A stretch of 64,000 bases of DNA from Chryseobacterium endalhagicum (GCF_016745235.1 NZ_JAELVM010000003.1:620001-684000); one strand, 5' to 3'; shown: positions 1-10,400, counted from the stretch's first letter. The notes: generated by a model not told the origin, from the letters alone. Program-made: numbers and translations.

Positions 1-73
1 TTGAATCAATGATCTGCAAATCGTATAAAGCTCTTAATTTTTCTTCAACTGAAATATCGTTGGTTTTTGCCAT
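1..73 (-). CDS. C4-type zinc-ribbon domain protein, N-terminal fragment
   Basis: Only the first 24 codons lie in the window; the gene runs off the left edge. The visible peptide begins MAKTNDISVEEKLRALYDLQ, an acidic, helical start. In Flavobacteriia a coiled-coil protein with a C-terminal C4 zinc ribbon starts this way and usually follows the Nif3-like gene. The start codon is the CAT at 71-73, two bases after the stop of the Nif3-like gene, so the two genes are almost certainly co-transcribed. The zinc-ribbon identity rests on this N-terminus and the gene order; the cysteines themselves are outside the window. Confidence 0.55.
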   Translation of the reverse strand, partial: MAKTNDISVEEKLRALYDLQIIDS

Positions 74-75
74 AT

Positions 76-1173
76 TTAAATGAAATAATTTACTGGGTTT
101 GTTTTTTCAATAGATTTTGAAATTGCAAATGTACTAAATTTTTGTGATAAAATTTCAAATAATTGTTGAGTTACAAATTGTTCGGATTCATAATGGCCTA
201 TGTCACAGATCATCATTTTGGATTCTGCCAGAAAATAGTCGTGGTATTTGATATCTCCGGTGAGATAGGCATCGCATTTCTGAGCCAAAGCCGCCTTGAT
301 TCCGCTGGCTCCGGATCCTCCCAGAACCCCTACTCTTTTGATTTTTTTATGGGTAAAATCTGAATGTTTGATTAATTCCAGTCCGAATTTCTCTTTCACA
401 AATCTTAAAAATTCCTGTTCATCCACCGCTTCCTCAAAATCTCCGTACATTCCCAGACCTGTATGCTGGTTCTCGTTGTCCAGCTGATACACCTGATAAG
501 CCACTTCTTCATAAGGATGCGCGGCTTTCAGTGCTGAAATAATTCTTCCTTTTTTATAGTCTTCAAAAATCACTGAAATCATATCTTCGTCAGCATTTTC
601 ACGGATGTTCTGCTGTCCGGAGAACGGGTTTGAACCTTCAATGGGTCTGAAAGTACCATTTCCGTTAAGCGTAAAGCTGCATTCGTCATAAAAACCAATA
701 TTTCCGGCTCCGGCACTGAATAATGCTTCTTTTACTTTTTCAGAATGATCTTTCGGAACAAAGACGGTAAGCTGTTTTAAATTATTTTTTTTAGGCTGAA
801 GGATTTTCAGATCTTTTAATCCCAGTTGGGTGCAGATTCCATGGTTTACGCCAAAGAAATCATTATCAAATGCTGTGTGAATGGCATAAATGGCAATTTT
901 ATTTTCAATGGCTTTTAAAACCGCTCTTTCCACATAATTTTTCCCGGTCAGGGATTTTAATCCTGAAAAAATAATAGGGTGAAAACATACGATCATATTA
1001 CAGTTTTTCTGAATAGCCTCCTCCACTACATTCTCCAGAGCATCATGACACACCAGTATTCCGCTCACATTCCGGTCCGGAACTCCGCAAAGCAGTCCTA
1101 CATTGTCAAAATCTTCTGCCTGCTGCAGGGGAATACGGTTCTCTATTTTTGAAATTACTTCGCTTATTGTCAT
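76..1173 (-). CDS. Nif3-like dinuclear metal centre hexameric protein
   Basis: 365 residues, full length for the long (YqfO/YbgI) form of the NIF3 family, whose members are toroidal hexamers with a two-metal site; the cellular reaction is unsettled (often labelled GTP cyclohydrolase I type 2 homolog). Metal-ligand motifs are visible: the segment around His65 (CFHPIIFSG) in the N-terminal half, and near the C-terminus the TGDIKYHD and DIGHYESE segments that supply His and Glu ligands. The stretch from about 140 to 240 is the PII/CutA-like insertion of the long form. It is followed after 2 bp by the zinc-ribbon gene, the usual pair in this group, and diverges from the K+ channel gene. Confidence 0.92.
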   Translation of the reverse strand: MTISEVISKIENRIPLQQAEDFDNVGLLCGVPDRNVSGILVCHDALENVVEEAIQKNCNMIVCFHPIIFSGLKSLTGKNYVERAVLKAIENKIAIYAIHTAFDNDFFGVNHGICTQLGLKDLKILQPKKNNLKQLTVFVPKDHSEKVKEALFSAGAGNIGFYDECSFTLNGNGTFRPIEGSNPFSGQQNIRENADEDMISVIFEDYKKGRIISALKAAHPYEEVAYQVYQLDNENQHTGLGMYGDFEEAVDEQEFLRFVKEKFGLELIKHSDFTHKKIKRVGVLGGSGASGIKAALAQKCDAYLTGDIKYHDYFLAESKMMICDIGHYESEQFVTQQLFEILSQKFSTFAISKSIEKTNPVNYFI

Positions 1174-1234
1174 TTTATTCTGTATGTTTGCTACGAAAAT
1201 AACGATTATTTGTTAATTTTAAAAAACATTAAAA

Positions 1235-2062
1235 ATGGAAAGAGAACATAATCTTGTTCCCGAAGACAAGCTTTGGAAAAGATTTCTTTACAGGATTATC
1301 TACCGTGCCGACACGAAACTCGGAAAGTTATTTGACATTATTTTATTATCACTGATCCTGATAAGCACAGCCATTATCATGATGGAAAGTGTTGCTCAAC
1401 TGGATAAACGGTTCCATAAAACATTCATCATCCTGGAATGGGTCATTTCTATATTTTTCACGATTGAATACTGGCTGCGGATCAGTGTCGTTAAAAATAA
1501 GAAACATTATATTTTCAGCTTTTTCGGGATTATAGATTTTCTTGCGCTGGTTCCTTTTTATCTGAGTTTTTTCTTTCCTGTCACCAAGTATTTCCTGATC
1601 TTCAGAATGCTGAGAATGCTGAGAATCTTCAGGATATTCAATCTTCTTGATTTTATGAATGACGGTTACCTTATCGTCCGTGCCTTAAAGAACAGCTCCA
1701 GAAAAATCTATATTTTCCTGTTATTCCTTATCATTTTTTCAGTGATCGTAGGTTCTCTGATGTTTATGGTGGAAGGCGGAAGACCCGGCTTTGAAACCAT
1801 TCCGCAGTCTATCTACTGGGCCGTCGTTACAGTAACTACGGTAGGTTATGGGGATGTTTCGCCTATTACTCCAATGGGTAAGTTTTTTGCCGTTATTTTA
1901 ATGCTTGCAGGTTACTCCATTATTGCGGTTCCCACCGGAATTGTAACAGCTGAAATGCGGAACAAAAGACAGAACCTGGAAAAGATCTGCGACCAGTGCG
2001 GTAATGAAGATATAGATGATGATGCGAGATACTGTAAACAATGTGGCAAGAAATTAGCTTAG
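1235..2062 (+). CDS. Voltage-gated potassium channel-like protein with C-terminal zinc ribbon
   Basis: 275 residues with the six-helix plan of a KvAP-like subunit: S1 at about 33-53, S2-S3 at about 64-112, an S4 voltage sensor with arginines every third residue (R124, R127, R130, R133), S5 at about 157-178, a pore helix, and the K+ filter TVGYGD at 202-207, then S6 at about 215-238. It should form a tetramer in the inner membrane and pass K+. Unusually, a basic linker leads to a C-terminal zinc ribbon with cysteine pairs at 252/255 and 267/270. This sits where RCK or cyclic-nucleotide domains occur in other prokaryotic channels. A TATGTTTG match to the -7 promoter element lies at 1183-1190. 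Confidence 0.9.
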   Translation: MEREHNLVPEDKLWKRFLYRIIYRADTKLGKLFDIILLSLILISTAIIMMESVAQLDKRFHKTFIILEWVISIFFTIEYWLRISVVKNKKHYIFSFFGIIDFLALVPFYLSFFFPVTKYFLIFRMLRMLRIFRIFNLLDFMNDGYLIVRALKNSSRKIYIFLLFLIIFSVIVGSLMFMVEGGRPGFETIPQSIYWAVVTVTTVGYGDVSPITPMGKFFAVILMLAGYSIIAVPTGIVTAEMRNKRQNLEKICDQCGNEDIDDDARYCKQCGKKLA

Positions 2063-2108
2063 TATCTGGTATTGATATTTAATCTATTAACCAAATACCA
2101 CAAAAATC

Positions 2109-2267
2109 ATGGAACCACAAAAGAAAAATAAACCGAACAGTCTGGTCATTATCCTTTTTGCTTTAATTGTATTAATGATCATTATCTATTTTATACTGGT
2201 GATGTTCTTCCCTGCTGTCTTTGAGAGTATGAATACGGGAGATATTCAGCCAGTGCCGAATAAGTGA
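2109..2267 (+). CDS. Small single-pass membrane protein, unknown function
   Basis: 52 residues from ATG 2109 to TGA 2265-2267, 46 bp after the channel gene and in the same direction. The first ten residues are polar and lysine-rich (MEPQKKNKPN), followed by an almost unbroken hydrophobic segment at about 11-37 and a short polar tail. By the positive-inside rule the N-terminus would be cytoplasmic. I do not recognise the family. Its position suggests co-expression with the channel, perhaps as an accessory subunit, but that is inference. The stop codon lies inside the first unit of the heptad array that follows. Confidence 0.55.
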   Translation: MEPQKKNKPNSLVIILFALIVLMIIIYFILVMFFPAVFESMNTGDIQPVPNK

Positions 2268-2309
2268 TAAGTGATAAGTGAAAAATGATGAGTGATGAGT
2301 GATGAGTAA
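2261..2309. repeat. Heptad array 1 (seven 7-bp units)
   Basis: The 49 bases divide exactly into seven heptamers: TAAGTGA three times, AAAATGA, TGAGTGA twice, TGAGTAA. The array starts at the last codons of the small membrane protein gene and ends just before the terminator. See the other heptad arrays at 40886, 41777, 49023, 49521, 50701 and 50857. Confidence 0.8.
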
Positions 2310-2312
2310 CAT

Positions 2313-2341
2313 AAAAAAAGACGGCTGGTGCCGTCTTTTTT
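2313..2341. terminator. Bidirectional intrinsic terminator
   Basis: Inverted repeat AAAAAAGACGG (2313-2323) and CCGTCTTTTTT (2331-2341) around a short loop, between the plus-strand channel/small-protein genes and the minus-strand T9SS gene. The A and T runs on both sides let it serve both directions. Confidence 0.85.
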
Positions 2342-2364
2342 CAATATGATACTGTTGTTATTCT

Positions 2365-3948
2365 TTATTTCTTGATCGCTTTGATCATTTGTTTTGAACC
2401 GTCTTTCATGTTTAAGGTAAGGAAATACAATCCCTGTTTCAGATCTCCCAAGTGAAGGGATGAAGAAGGATTATCAATGGTTTTCACCAATCTTCCTGAT
2501 ACATCGGATACTGAAACAGATTTTACAAGATCTGCTTTGGAAATATTCAGTACATCAGTGAAAGGGTTTGGATAAGCCTTAATGACGTCTTTCGCTTTGG
2601 TCACTTCTGATGTTGCCAATTGTGCTGATTCTACTTTAAAATTATCAACAAAGAAATCGTAATCTTCAGAATCATTTACTGTTCCGTCCGAAGCAAAAAA
2701 TGCAAATACGGTATTCGCTCCTGTATAATTTGCCAAATCAAAAGAATAGGTCGTGGAAGTATTGGTTGGTGTATTGGCTGCATCCCATGTCTGCAGAACA
2801 GTCCATGTAGCTCCGCCGTCACCTGATACCAGGAACTGCACCACATCATCCGATCCCATAGCTGAAGGCGTAACATCAAAAAATTCTGTAACTCCATAGT
2901 CAAATTTCACTCTGTATCCTCCTGCTGACAGATTGAAAGGAACGGTTTTCAGCCATGCTGCCGTATCATCGGAATAAAGGTTGATTTTTGCAGCGTTGTT
3001 CCCATCGCCTGCATTCAGGAAGTCTCCGTCAAACCATGACTCATCTGTTCCGGTAGGTCCTGTTGTGGCATCACCGCCTGAAGCCTGCTCCCAGCAGCTT
3101 CCCGGGAATGTTGCAAAATCATTGGTATACGTTGTTGTAGGAGTTACAGCAGCGCACTCAGTCGTAAATGATGTTCCTACAGACCATCCGCTTTTATCTG
3201 TAGCAGTACATACAGATCTTACCCATACATAATAAGTGGTTGCCGGGGTAAGCGAGGATAATGGCACTGATAAGGCATTTGCTCCTACACTTCCTGTAGC
3301 TGCAGTAGCACTTGTAGGTGCTGTATTTGATGGATCATAATAATAGTCGTAACCTACTCCCACCGCGCTGGTAGATGCAGTCCAGGAAACAGTCGCAGAA
3401 TTGGATGTAACCAAACTTGATGATAAGTTACCCGGTGCCAGACAGCTTGGAACAGCTCCGATAACCACCGTATAATCATGTGCTTCTCCATACCCTGTTG
3501 TATTACATGGTTCAGGATCGCTCAGGAAACGGTCTGCTATCCTCATTCTATACGTTCCCGGTGTTGCAGTGGCAGGAATTGTGATCACACCGTCAGTAAA
3601 TAAATTACTTCCACTGGAAGCCTCACCTACCAGCTCCGGAGCTGTATCATCAAAAGTTCCGTTGTTATCAAAATCTATCCAGACCCTTACGACTTGGTCT
3701 TCATATCCATGGGTAACAGAAAAGGAATAATTAACACCTGCATTCATGTTGATGGTCTGGCTGGTATAATCTCCATACGCCGACTGGCTGCACCCTGTAT
3801 CCAGATGACTGAATCCGGCGGATGGGATCGTAAAACTGTCGATCATATCTCCGCCATCACATCCTTCATCAAATTCAGGGATGCAATAAGTCTGTCCAAA
3901 GGCAAATGCGCTAATCATTAATAAATTCACAAGTAAAATCTTTCTCAT
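2365..3948 (-). CDS. Secreted T9SS cargo protein: GEVED, fibronectin III and jelly-roll-like domains
   Basis: 527 residues. A Sec signal peptide (about 1-18, ending AFGQ) precedes a GEVED-type domain at about 40-165 (WIDFDNNGTF and GEAHDYTV segments), a fibronectin type III-like domain at about 170-265, an adhesin/jelly-roll-type domain at about 275-440, and a type A T9SS sorting domain from about 455 (AYPNPFTDVLNIS to the end KAIKK). It should be exported, moved across the outer membrane by T9SS and anchored or released. The jelly-roll-like domain is plainly homologous to the one in the 1118-residue gene at 7443-10799 (both contain NLSAGGYRVKF and DYDFFVDNF). Substrate unknown; adhesion or glycan binding is likely. 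Confidence 0.88.
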   Translation of the reverse strand: MRKILLVNLLMISAFAFGQTYCIPEFDEGCDGGDMIDSFTIPSAGFSHLDTGCSQSAYGDYTSQTINMNAGVNYSFSVTHGYEDQVVRVWIDFDNNGTFDDTAPELVGEASSGSNLFTDGVITIPATATPGTYRMRIADRFLSDPEPCNTTGYGEAHDYTVVIGAVPSCLAPGNLSSSLVTSNSATVSWTASTSAVGVGYDYYYDPSNTAPTSATAATGSVGANALSVPLSSLTPATTYYVWVRSVCTATDKSGWSVGTSFTTECAAVTPTTTYTNDFATFPGSCWEQASGGDATTGPTGTDESWFDGDFLNAGDGNNAAKINLYSDDTAAWLKTVPFNLSAGGYRVKFDYGVTEFFDVTPSAMGSDDVVQFLVSGDGGATWTVLQTWDAANTPTNTSTTYSFDLANYTGANTVFAFFASDGTVNDSEDYDFFVDNFKVESAQLATSEVTKAKDVIKAYPNPFTDVLNISKADLVKSVSVSDVSGRLVKTIDNPSSSLHLGDLKQGLYFLTLNMKDGSKQMIKAIKK

Positions 3949-4013
3949 ATATATTTTTTTTATGGTTAAAACAAATTTAATGAAAAAAACATAATTACAA
4001 TTTTTTTATCATG

Positions 4014-4042
4014 AAAAAAGAGACGGCTTTTTGGCCGTCTCT
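4014..4042 (-). terminator. Intrinsic terminator
   Basis: GAGACGGC (4020-4027) pairs with GCCGTCTC (4034-4041); on the minus strand the hairpin is followed by a T run, directly after the stop of the 4064-5371 gene. Confidence 0.85.
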
Positions 4043-4063
4043 GATAAATATATTCACTAATGA

Positions 4064-5371
4064 TTATTTTTTAATTGCTTTGATGGTCTGTTTAGATCCG
4101 TCTTTCAGGTGAAGAGTTACCAGATAAATTCCCTGTTTCAGGTCTTCTAAGTGAAGTACTGATGAAGGATTATCAATGGTTTTCAAAACAATTCCATCAG
4201 AATTGACAATAGATACCGACTTTACTTTGGAAATATTAGAAATATCAAGAATATCTGTAAAAGGATTCGGATATCCTTTAAAACTATCTTCTTTTTCAAT
4301 ACGGGATGTATTCAACGGAATACAATTCTGTGCAACAGAAAGCTTATAATTCCCAAACTGTGCATTAAAGCTTGTCAACAAAATATAGTATGTGGTACCA
4401 GCTGTTGCATTAAATGTATAGGCCGGGAAGGAAGACGTATTGTAATCACCTTCACATCCATCTTCTGCAGCCCCAATACATCTAAGAGCAGAACAGCTTC
4501 CAGAATATATTCTAAGGTATGCATCAAACTCGGTACCACAGGCACTCACTGTAATTGTTCCTGTAGTCTGAGCTTTCACTGTATACCATACTCCTCTTGA
4601 AATTGCATTAGGAGCAACCTCTCCGCAAATATCACCTGTAAGGACTTCTCTGTTTGCCAGAGCATTATTACCTTCTACGGTACCTGCGCATGGTATTGCT
4701 ATAGCACCAGAACATGTATCATTGGAAGGTATCACAGGCGTTGTGATACAAATCTGAAAATTAGAGCTTACGGAAGGATAATCTATTGTTGAATATACCC
4801 TTACATAATATAGTTCTCCAACGGTAAGATTTTGTACCAGCACATTGGAGTTTCCGTAGGCTCCAAAATCACAAACAATAGAAGTCAAGTTTCCGCAAGA
4901 CCCTGAGTAAACCTGCGTGCTGGTTTCGGCCCCCGTATAATTTACATTAACTATATGCGCATCAGCTGTGGCGGTAAATGAATACCAAACGTCATCATCT
5001 GCCTCACCTGTATGACATGGCGGAGGTGCATCATTACTTGGGGTTGCCCCATTAGTAGAACCGTTTATCGGATTTGTACATACAGCCGTATTGCTTACAG
5101 ACAGTGAAACTGCATTGACACAGTTATCATTCTCCGGTACCGAAGCTTTTGTAACTAAATAACGGGCGGGCTGATTACATTGGATTGCAGCTACATTTAT
5201 TCCTGATTGTACTAAAGCAGAAAAATGTGGTCTGGCCACCCAACTATTAACATCCCCTCCGTCTATAACATTTCTGCTTCTGGGAAACATCGTTCCGGAG
5301 TCCAAATTCTCTGCTCCATATCCAAAAATAAAAACAGGAAAAATTAAAAGTAAAAAAAACATTTTTTTCAT
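4064..5371 (-). CDS. Secreted T9SS cargo protein with an eroded N-terminal domain
   Basis: 435 residues: signal peptide (about 1-17), a residual segment at about 18-80, two prepeptidase/adhesin-like beta domains each opening with an NDNC/NDTC motif (about 80-210 and 215-345), and a T9SS sorting domain from about 360 (YPNPFTDILDIS, end KAIKK). The first 75 residues align with the start of the cleaved-adhesin domain of the neighbour at 5664-7148 (shared pattern ENxDSGT, INGG/IDGG, SGxNVA, YLVTKA), but the rest of that domain is absent and several conserved Trp, Gly and hydrophobic residues have changed. The reading frame is open, so a protein can still be made and exported. Exact function unknown. 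Confidence 0.82.
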   Translation of the reverse strand: MKKMFFLLLIFPVFIFGYGAENLDSGTMFPRSRNVIDGGDVNSWVARPHFSALVQSGINVAAIQCNQPARYLVTKASVPENDNCVNAVSLSVSNTAVCTNPINGSTNGATPSNDAPPPCHTGEADDDVWYSFTATADAHIVNVNYTGAETSTQVYSGSCGNLTSIVCDFGAYGNSNVLVQNLTVGELYYVRVYSTIDYPSVSSNFQICITTPVIPSNDTCSGAIAIPCAGTVEGNNALANREVLTGDICGEVAPNAISRGVWYTVKAQTTGTITVSACGTEFDAYLRIYSGSCSALRCIGAAEDGCEGDYNTSSFPAYTFNATAGTTYYILLTSFNAQFGNYKLSVAQNCIPLNTSRIEKEDSFKGYPNPFTDILDISNISKVKSVSIVNSDGIVLKTIDNPSSVLHLEDLKQGIYLVTLHLKDGSKQTIKAIKK

Positions 5372-5608
5372 ATTGTGAAATTTTAAAATTACCTCATAAA
5401 CTTATCAATTAAATTTAATAATTTAATAAAAACACAATAATTAAGCACAATTAAACATTTAAATAATTGTATTTTACCAAATTTATATCATTCAATTATT
5501 TTATTAACTATTAACTTATAATAGCAAAAAAAACAAAATAGCTTAATTAGGTTTTTGATGTCATTTTATCTCCCATTTTGGACATAATAATTTATAAATG
5601 GATAGATC

Positions 5609-5640
5609 AAAAAAACAGCAGTCTTCCGGCTGCTGTTTTA
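5609..5640 (-). terminator. Intrinsic terminator
   Basis: AAAACAGCAG (5612-5621) pairs with CTGCTGTTTT (5630-5639); T run on the minus strand. Almost the same hairpin recurs at 7388-7418 after the next paralogue. Confidence 0.85.
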
Positions 5641-5663
5641 TATTATATAGTCAAAAAAAAATA

Positions 5664-7148
5664 TTATTTCTTAATGGCTTTGATGGTCTGTTTAGATCCG
5701 TCTTTCAGGTGAAGAGTTACCAGATAAACTCCCTGTTTCAGGTCTTCTAAGTGAAGTACTGATGAAGGATTATCAATGGTTTTCACTAGTCTTCCTGCAG
5801 CATCAAGTACAGATACTGATTTCACTTTAGAAATATCTGAAATAGACAGAACATCTGTAAAAGGATTCGGATAGGCTTTGATGTCATTTTTAGCTGCTGA
5901 AACTTCTGACGTTGCCAGCAGAGAGGAATCGTAAGCAGAAATCTGGAATTCTCCGTCTACACCAGTTCCTAACGAATACCTCCAAACACTGAAGTAAATT
6001 GTAGAGCCTGGTGTTTGACCGGTTAAAGCAATTTTAGAGTAATTGCCATCACCATTATCATCATCACAAGCTAAATCCACCAATGCTCCGCAATTTCCTG
6101 TATAAGCAGATAAGACAGAATCTATAAACCCTGATCCGGTAACCGCCTTCGTTTCTACGGTTACAGATCCGGATGCAGGAACTACCACTGAATACCAAAC
6201 ATTATCAGCCCTGTTTGACTGACAGGTTGTTGTACCATCGGTAATACCACCTACATTTGTTCCAATAATATCATTTGCTGCGAAATTTCCTCCAACTGTT
6301 AAAGCTATGGCTCCTGAACAATTATCATTAGCAGGAGCAGCCAATGTTGTAAATGAAATTTCAGAACATCCTACAGCATCACCAATGGCATTATATGGTA
6401 TCACTGTGGCATAATATGTTGTCTGAGGACTGAGGCTGCCCGGAATATTATAGGTGTTCACATTTCCTGCATCGGTATTATTTACAATATCAGTGCCTCC
6501 GGTCGCAGTACCCACTTTAATTTTATATCCTGTAGCTTCTGATACCAGATTCCAGTTCAGGATGCCGTCTGCATTTACTCCTGTAGCCCCATTTGCCGGC
6601 AAAGTAAATGTTGTACAAGCAGGTGCGGTGGTAGGAGGTGTATCTACAACAAAATTATCTGCAAAAAGATAAAACTGATCTGTATCCGTTGCATGAATTG
6701 CTACATACACCGTTTGTCCCACGTATGCAGATAAACTAATTGTTTTTTGTGTCCATGTACCCGAAGCCTTTGACGTAGCCTGAATCACTGTGGAAAAAGC
6801 TGCTTGTGTCTGGTCTGTTGTTGAAAGCAGGACTTCATAATTTTCCAGAGCGAATGTATATCCTGATTTTATATAGAAAGAAAATCTGTCACTAATCCCT
6901 GCCTGAACATTGATAGCTTTTGTAATCAAATAATCATCATGAGCTGTAGAATTATATTTAATTCCCGCTACGTTTGTACCGGACTGTGCTGTTCCTATAT
7001 TCGGCACACGAATATCCCAGCCATTACTGCCGCCGCCGTTAATGACAGCCCAACCTGTGGGAAGTGTCGTTCCGGAATCAAAATTTTCTGTCCACTGTCC
7101 AAAGATAAAAACAGGAAACATTGTCATAAAAAATAAGAGTTTTTTCAT
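5664..7148 (-). CDS. Secreted T9SS cargo protein: cleaved-adhesin domain, Ig/FN3-like domain, T9SS tail
   Basis: 494 residues. Signal peptide (about 1-17), a cleaved-adhesin (choice-of-anchor J) beta-sandwich at about 18-168 with the family opening WTENFDSGTTLPTGW and closing FADNFVV, an Ig/FN3-like domain at about 175-268 (NWNLVSEATGYKIKVG), a prepeptidase-like domain starting PANDNC at about 272-405, and the T9SS sorting domain (AYPNPFTDVLSIS, end KAIKK). The prepeptidase-like domain and tail closely match the C-terminal part of the 7443-10799 gene. It is a surface or secreted protein; binding to proteins or glycans is likely, with no catalytic motif seen. Confidence 0.88.
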   Translation of the reverse strand: MKKLLFFMTMFPVFIFGQWTENFDSGTTLPTGWAVINGGGSNGWDIRVPNIGTAQSGTNVAGIKYNSTAHDDYLITKAINVQAGISDRFSFYIKSGYTFALENYEVLLSTTDQTQAAFSTVIQATSKASGTWTQKTISLSAYVGQTVYVAIHATDTDQFYLFADNFVVDTPPTTAPACTTFTLPANGATGVNADGILNWNLVSEATGYKIKVGTATGGTDIVNNTDAGNVNTYNIPGSLSPQTTYYATVIPYNAIGDAVGCSEISFTTLAAPANDNCSGAIALTVGGNFAANDIIGTNVGGITDGTTTCQSNRADNVWYSVVVPASGSVTVETKAVTGSGFIDSVLSAYTGNCGALVDLACDDDNGDGNYSKIALTGQTPGSTIYFSVWRYSLGTGVDGEFQISAYDSSLLATSEVSAAKNDIKAYPNPFTDVLSISDISKVKSVSVLDAAGRLVKTIDNPSSVLHLEDLKQGVYLVTLHLKDGSKQTIKAIKK

Positions 7149-7387
7149 ATCCTAAGAGTTTAAAATTAATAATGGTAATGTATCAAATATTTCATCATTA
7201 GAGCAATAAATCAATCAATTACATAAAAAACAAACACTTCATTTATTTCTTATTATTAATAATGGAATCCTGTTTCATATTTTAACAATTATCTATAATT
7301 CACCATATGAAATTTATTTTTAAAATAATCCCCTATCTAAATTTTCCGCCCATTTATACAAGACAGCTTCAACAAAAGATCTTCATC

Positions 7388-7418
7388 AAAAAAAACAGCA
7401 GCCTTCCGGCTGCTGTTC
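7388..7418 (-). terminator. Intrinsic terminator
   Basis: AACAGCAGCC (7394-7403), loop TTCC, GGCTGCTGTT (7408-7417), with a T run on the minus strand. Near copy of the terminator at 5609-5640. Confidence 0.88.
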
Positions 7419-7442
7419 TATATCACATGGTCAATAAAAATA

Positions 7443-10400
7443 TTATTTTTTAATGGCCTTAATGGTCTGTTTAGATCCGTCTTTCAGATTAAGCGTCACA
7501 AGATACATACCTTGTTTCAGGTCTCCTAACTGAAGCGCTGACGAAGGATTATCAATAGTTTTCACTACTCTTCCTGCAAGATCCACGATAGATACTGATT
7601 TTACTTTTGAAATATCAGAAATATTCAGGACATCTGCGAAAGGATTCGGATAAGCTTTAAGATCATTTTTAGCTGCTGAAACTTCAGAAGTTGCCAGCAG
7701 AGATGCGTCGTAAGCAGAAACCTTGAACTGCCCGTCTGTTCCACCTCCTGCGTTGGAATATCTCCACACACTTACATAAAGTGTTGCACCAGGCGTCTGC
7801 CCTGTAAGAGAAACTTTTGAGAAGTTACCATTACCGGAATCATCATCGCAAGAAATAGAAGTCGTACTGTTACAGTCTGCAAATACTGACATCACTGTAT
7901 CGGTCAATGCTGTACCTGTAGTTGTATCTGTTTCAACGGTAACACTTCCTGAAGCAGGAACCACTACTTTATACCAGACATTTCCTGCAACATTCGTTGT
8001 CGTTGTAAGACAGCTGGCTGTTAATGCAGGTGTATTTGTAGAACCTGCCGTAGTTCCTGTTACCGCATTTTGTGCAAATGTACCTCCTACTACCAAATCC
8101 ACGGCAGAAGCACAGTTATCATTGGCAGGCGGACTTGCCAGCGTTGTGAAAGATCCCGAAACCCATGCACTTTCCATACCTGCACACATAGATCTTACCC
8201 AGTAGTAATAGGTAGTTTGAGGCTGTAAAGGACCAAGGTTCTGAGTCATAGCCGCAGTAGATGTTCCGGAAGCAGGAGCCGTATTAGTTGTTGAATAATA
8301 ATACTGATATCCATTCGCCGGAGCAGCTGATGGAGCAACCCATGAAATTGTAGCTGAAGCATCTGTTACCGCTGAGTGACTTAAACTTCCAGGAGTATCA
8401 CAAGCCGGAATTGCTTCTACTGCAAAATTATCTACAAAGAAATCATAATCAGGGGCATCATTAACTGCACCGTCACTTCCGTATATTGCAAATACTGTAT
8501 TCGTTCCTAAAAAGTTACTTAAGTCAAAAGTATAGGTATTTGAAGTATTGTTAGGGGCATTGGCTGCGTTCCAGGTGTTTAATACTTCCCATGTGGTTCC
8601 GCCATCTACAGAAACAAGGAACTGCACTATATCGTCAGAACCCATAACACTGGTTGTTGTAACGTCATAACCGGTTACTCCATAGTTAAACTTCACTCTG
8701 TATCCTCCTGCAGACAGATTAAAGGCAGGAGATTTTAACCATCCGTTTCTTCCTGTAGAATAAAGGTTCATTCTGGCAGCTCCTGAAGATCCCACGTTAA
8801 GGAAACCATCATTAACCCAGTAATTCGTAGTACCTGTACCAGGACCGGTAGCAGGTGTTCCGCCATTGGCCAGAGACCAGCATGATCCAGGGAATGAAGC
8901 AAAATCATTAGTATAAACCGGCGTGATCACACCACAAATGGTGGTAAAACTTCTCACTGTACATGACGTAGAAGTTACTCCGGCGTTATAAGAGTTTATG
9001 GTATAATAGTAAGTTGTAGAGGTGTTAAGTGCTGTAGGCAGCGTATACGTTGTAACGTTACCAAGGTCTACATTATTTAAAATATCCGTACCTCCTGATG
9101 TAGTTCCGATAGTCAGTCTGTATCCTGTGGCATCAGCATTTGCAGCCCATGTAAATGTAGGCGTCAAAGAAACTCCGGATGCAGAAGCAGCAGGCGCTGA
9201 AACTACCGGACAGAATGCTTTGGTGGTAAAGGATGGCCCGGCAATCCAGATACTTTGATCCGTAGTGCTGCAACGGGATCTTACCCAAACATAATACGTG
9301 GTAAGCGGATTCAGGTTGATCAGGGTATTGGTTGTTCCTGTAGCACCTATTACATTAGGTGTACTTCCGCTGGTAGGAGCGGTATTGGTTGTACTGTAAT
9401 AAATATCATAAGAAGGTGCAGGGGTAGCAATAGTCCAGCTTACAGATTCTGTAGTAGCTGTTGAAGTCCCTACAGTAACTGTATCCGGCATTAAGCAGGT
9501 AACAGCACTGATACTTACATTATCAATATAAATATCATCACTTCCGTTATCACCTGTTGCCAGGAATCTCACTATTGCAGTGGCACTGCTGGTTCCCAGA
9601 TCAACATATTTGCTTGACCATGATGCTGAAACACCATAAGTAGAGCCTACAGCATTGAATGTTGTTCCACCATCCGTGGAAACCTGTATTTTCAGGTTAT
9701 CCGTTCCGGTTGGGTTAATATAATCAAAACTTAATATTCTGCTTCCGGCACCGGCGGATAAATCAATGTATAAATCCATATACCCTGAAGCATTTACTGT
9801 ATTGTACGCGTGAAATCTTGCCGTAGGAGCCACAGCAGGTGCAGCAACAGTAGCGGTACCACTTGTACTGGTCCATCCGGACACACTTGAAAATCCGGAA
9901 GTGGAATTATCACTTGCTCTCCAGGAGTTATCCCCTCTTGAAGGCCATGTTCTCCAATTGGCAGCATTCGGAAGATCGCCTGTTGAATTTCCGTTTGCCC
10001 ATGATCCGAAAGATTCGGTGAAAGGCAATGTGGCATAGGTTGCTGGTGCAGCAATCCATGTTCCCGGAGTATAGGTAAAAGTAAGACCGGAAGCAGGAAC
10101 TGTAGTTCCGTTGCTTGTCCCTAAAGTACAGCTGGAAGTATTGGATGTTCCGATAGCGGTAGCGGTCCAGTCTGATCCCGTTCTGTTGTTAACATCAGAG
10201 CTTTCGGCACCCCGTATCCCCACCTGTCCAGTTATTGTCGCAGTTCCAGAAACACAATTTCCATATACGATATCCACTGTATTGGATGTTAGATCAAGCT
10301 GTATTTGAAAGTTAAGCAACTGGGCAGCTGCAGCAGAGTTCCCCTGCAGATCCGTAAACTGAACAATAAATTTGGAGCCTACGGTTTCATAGGAAATTTC

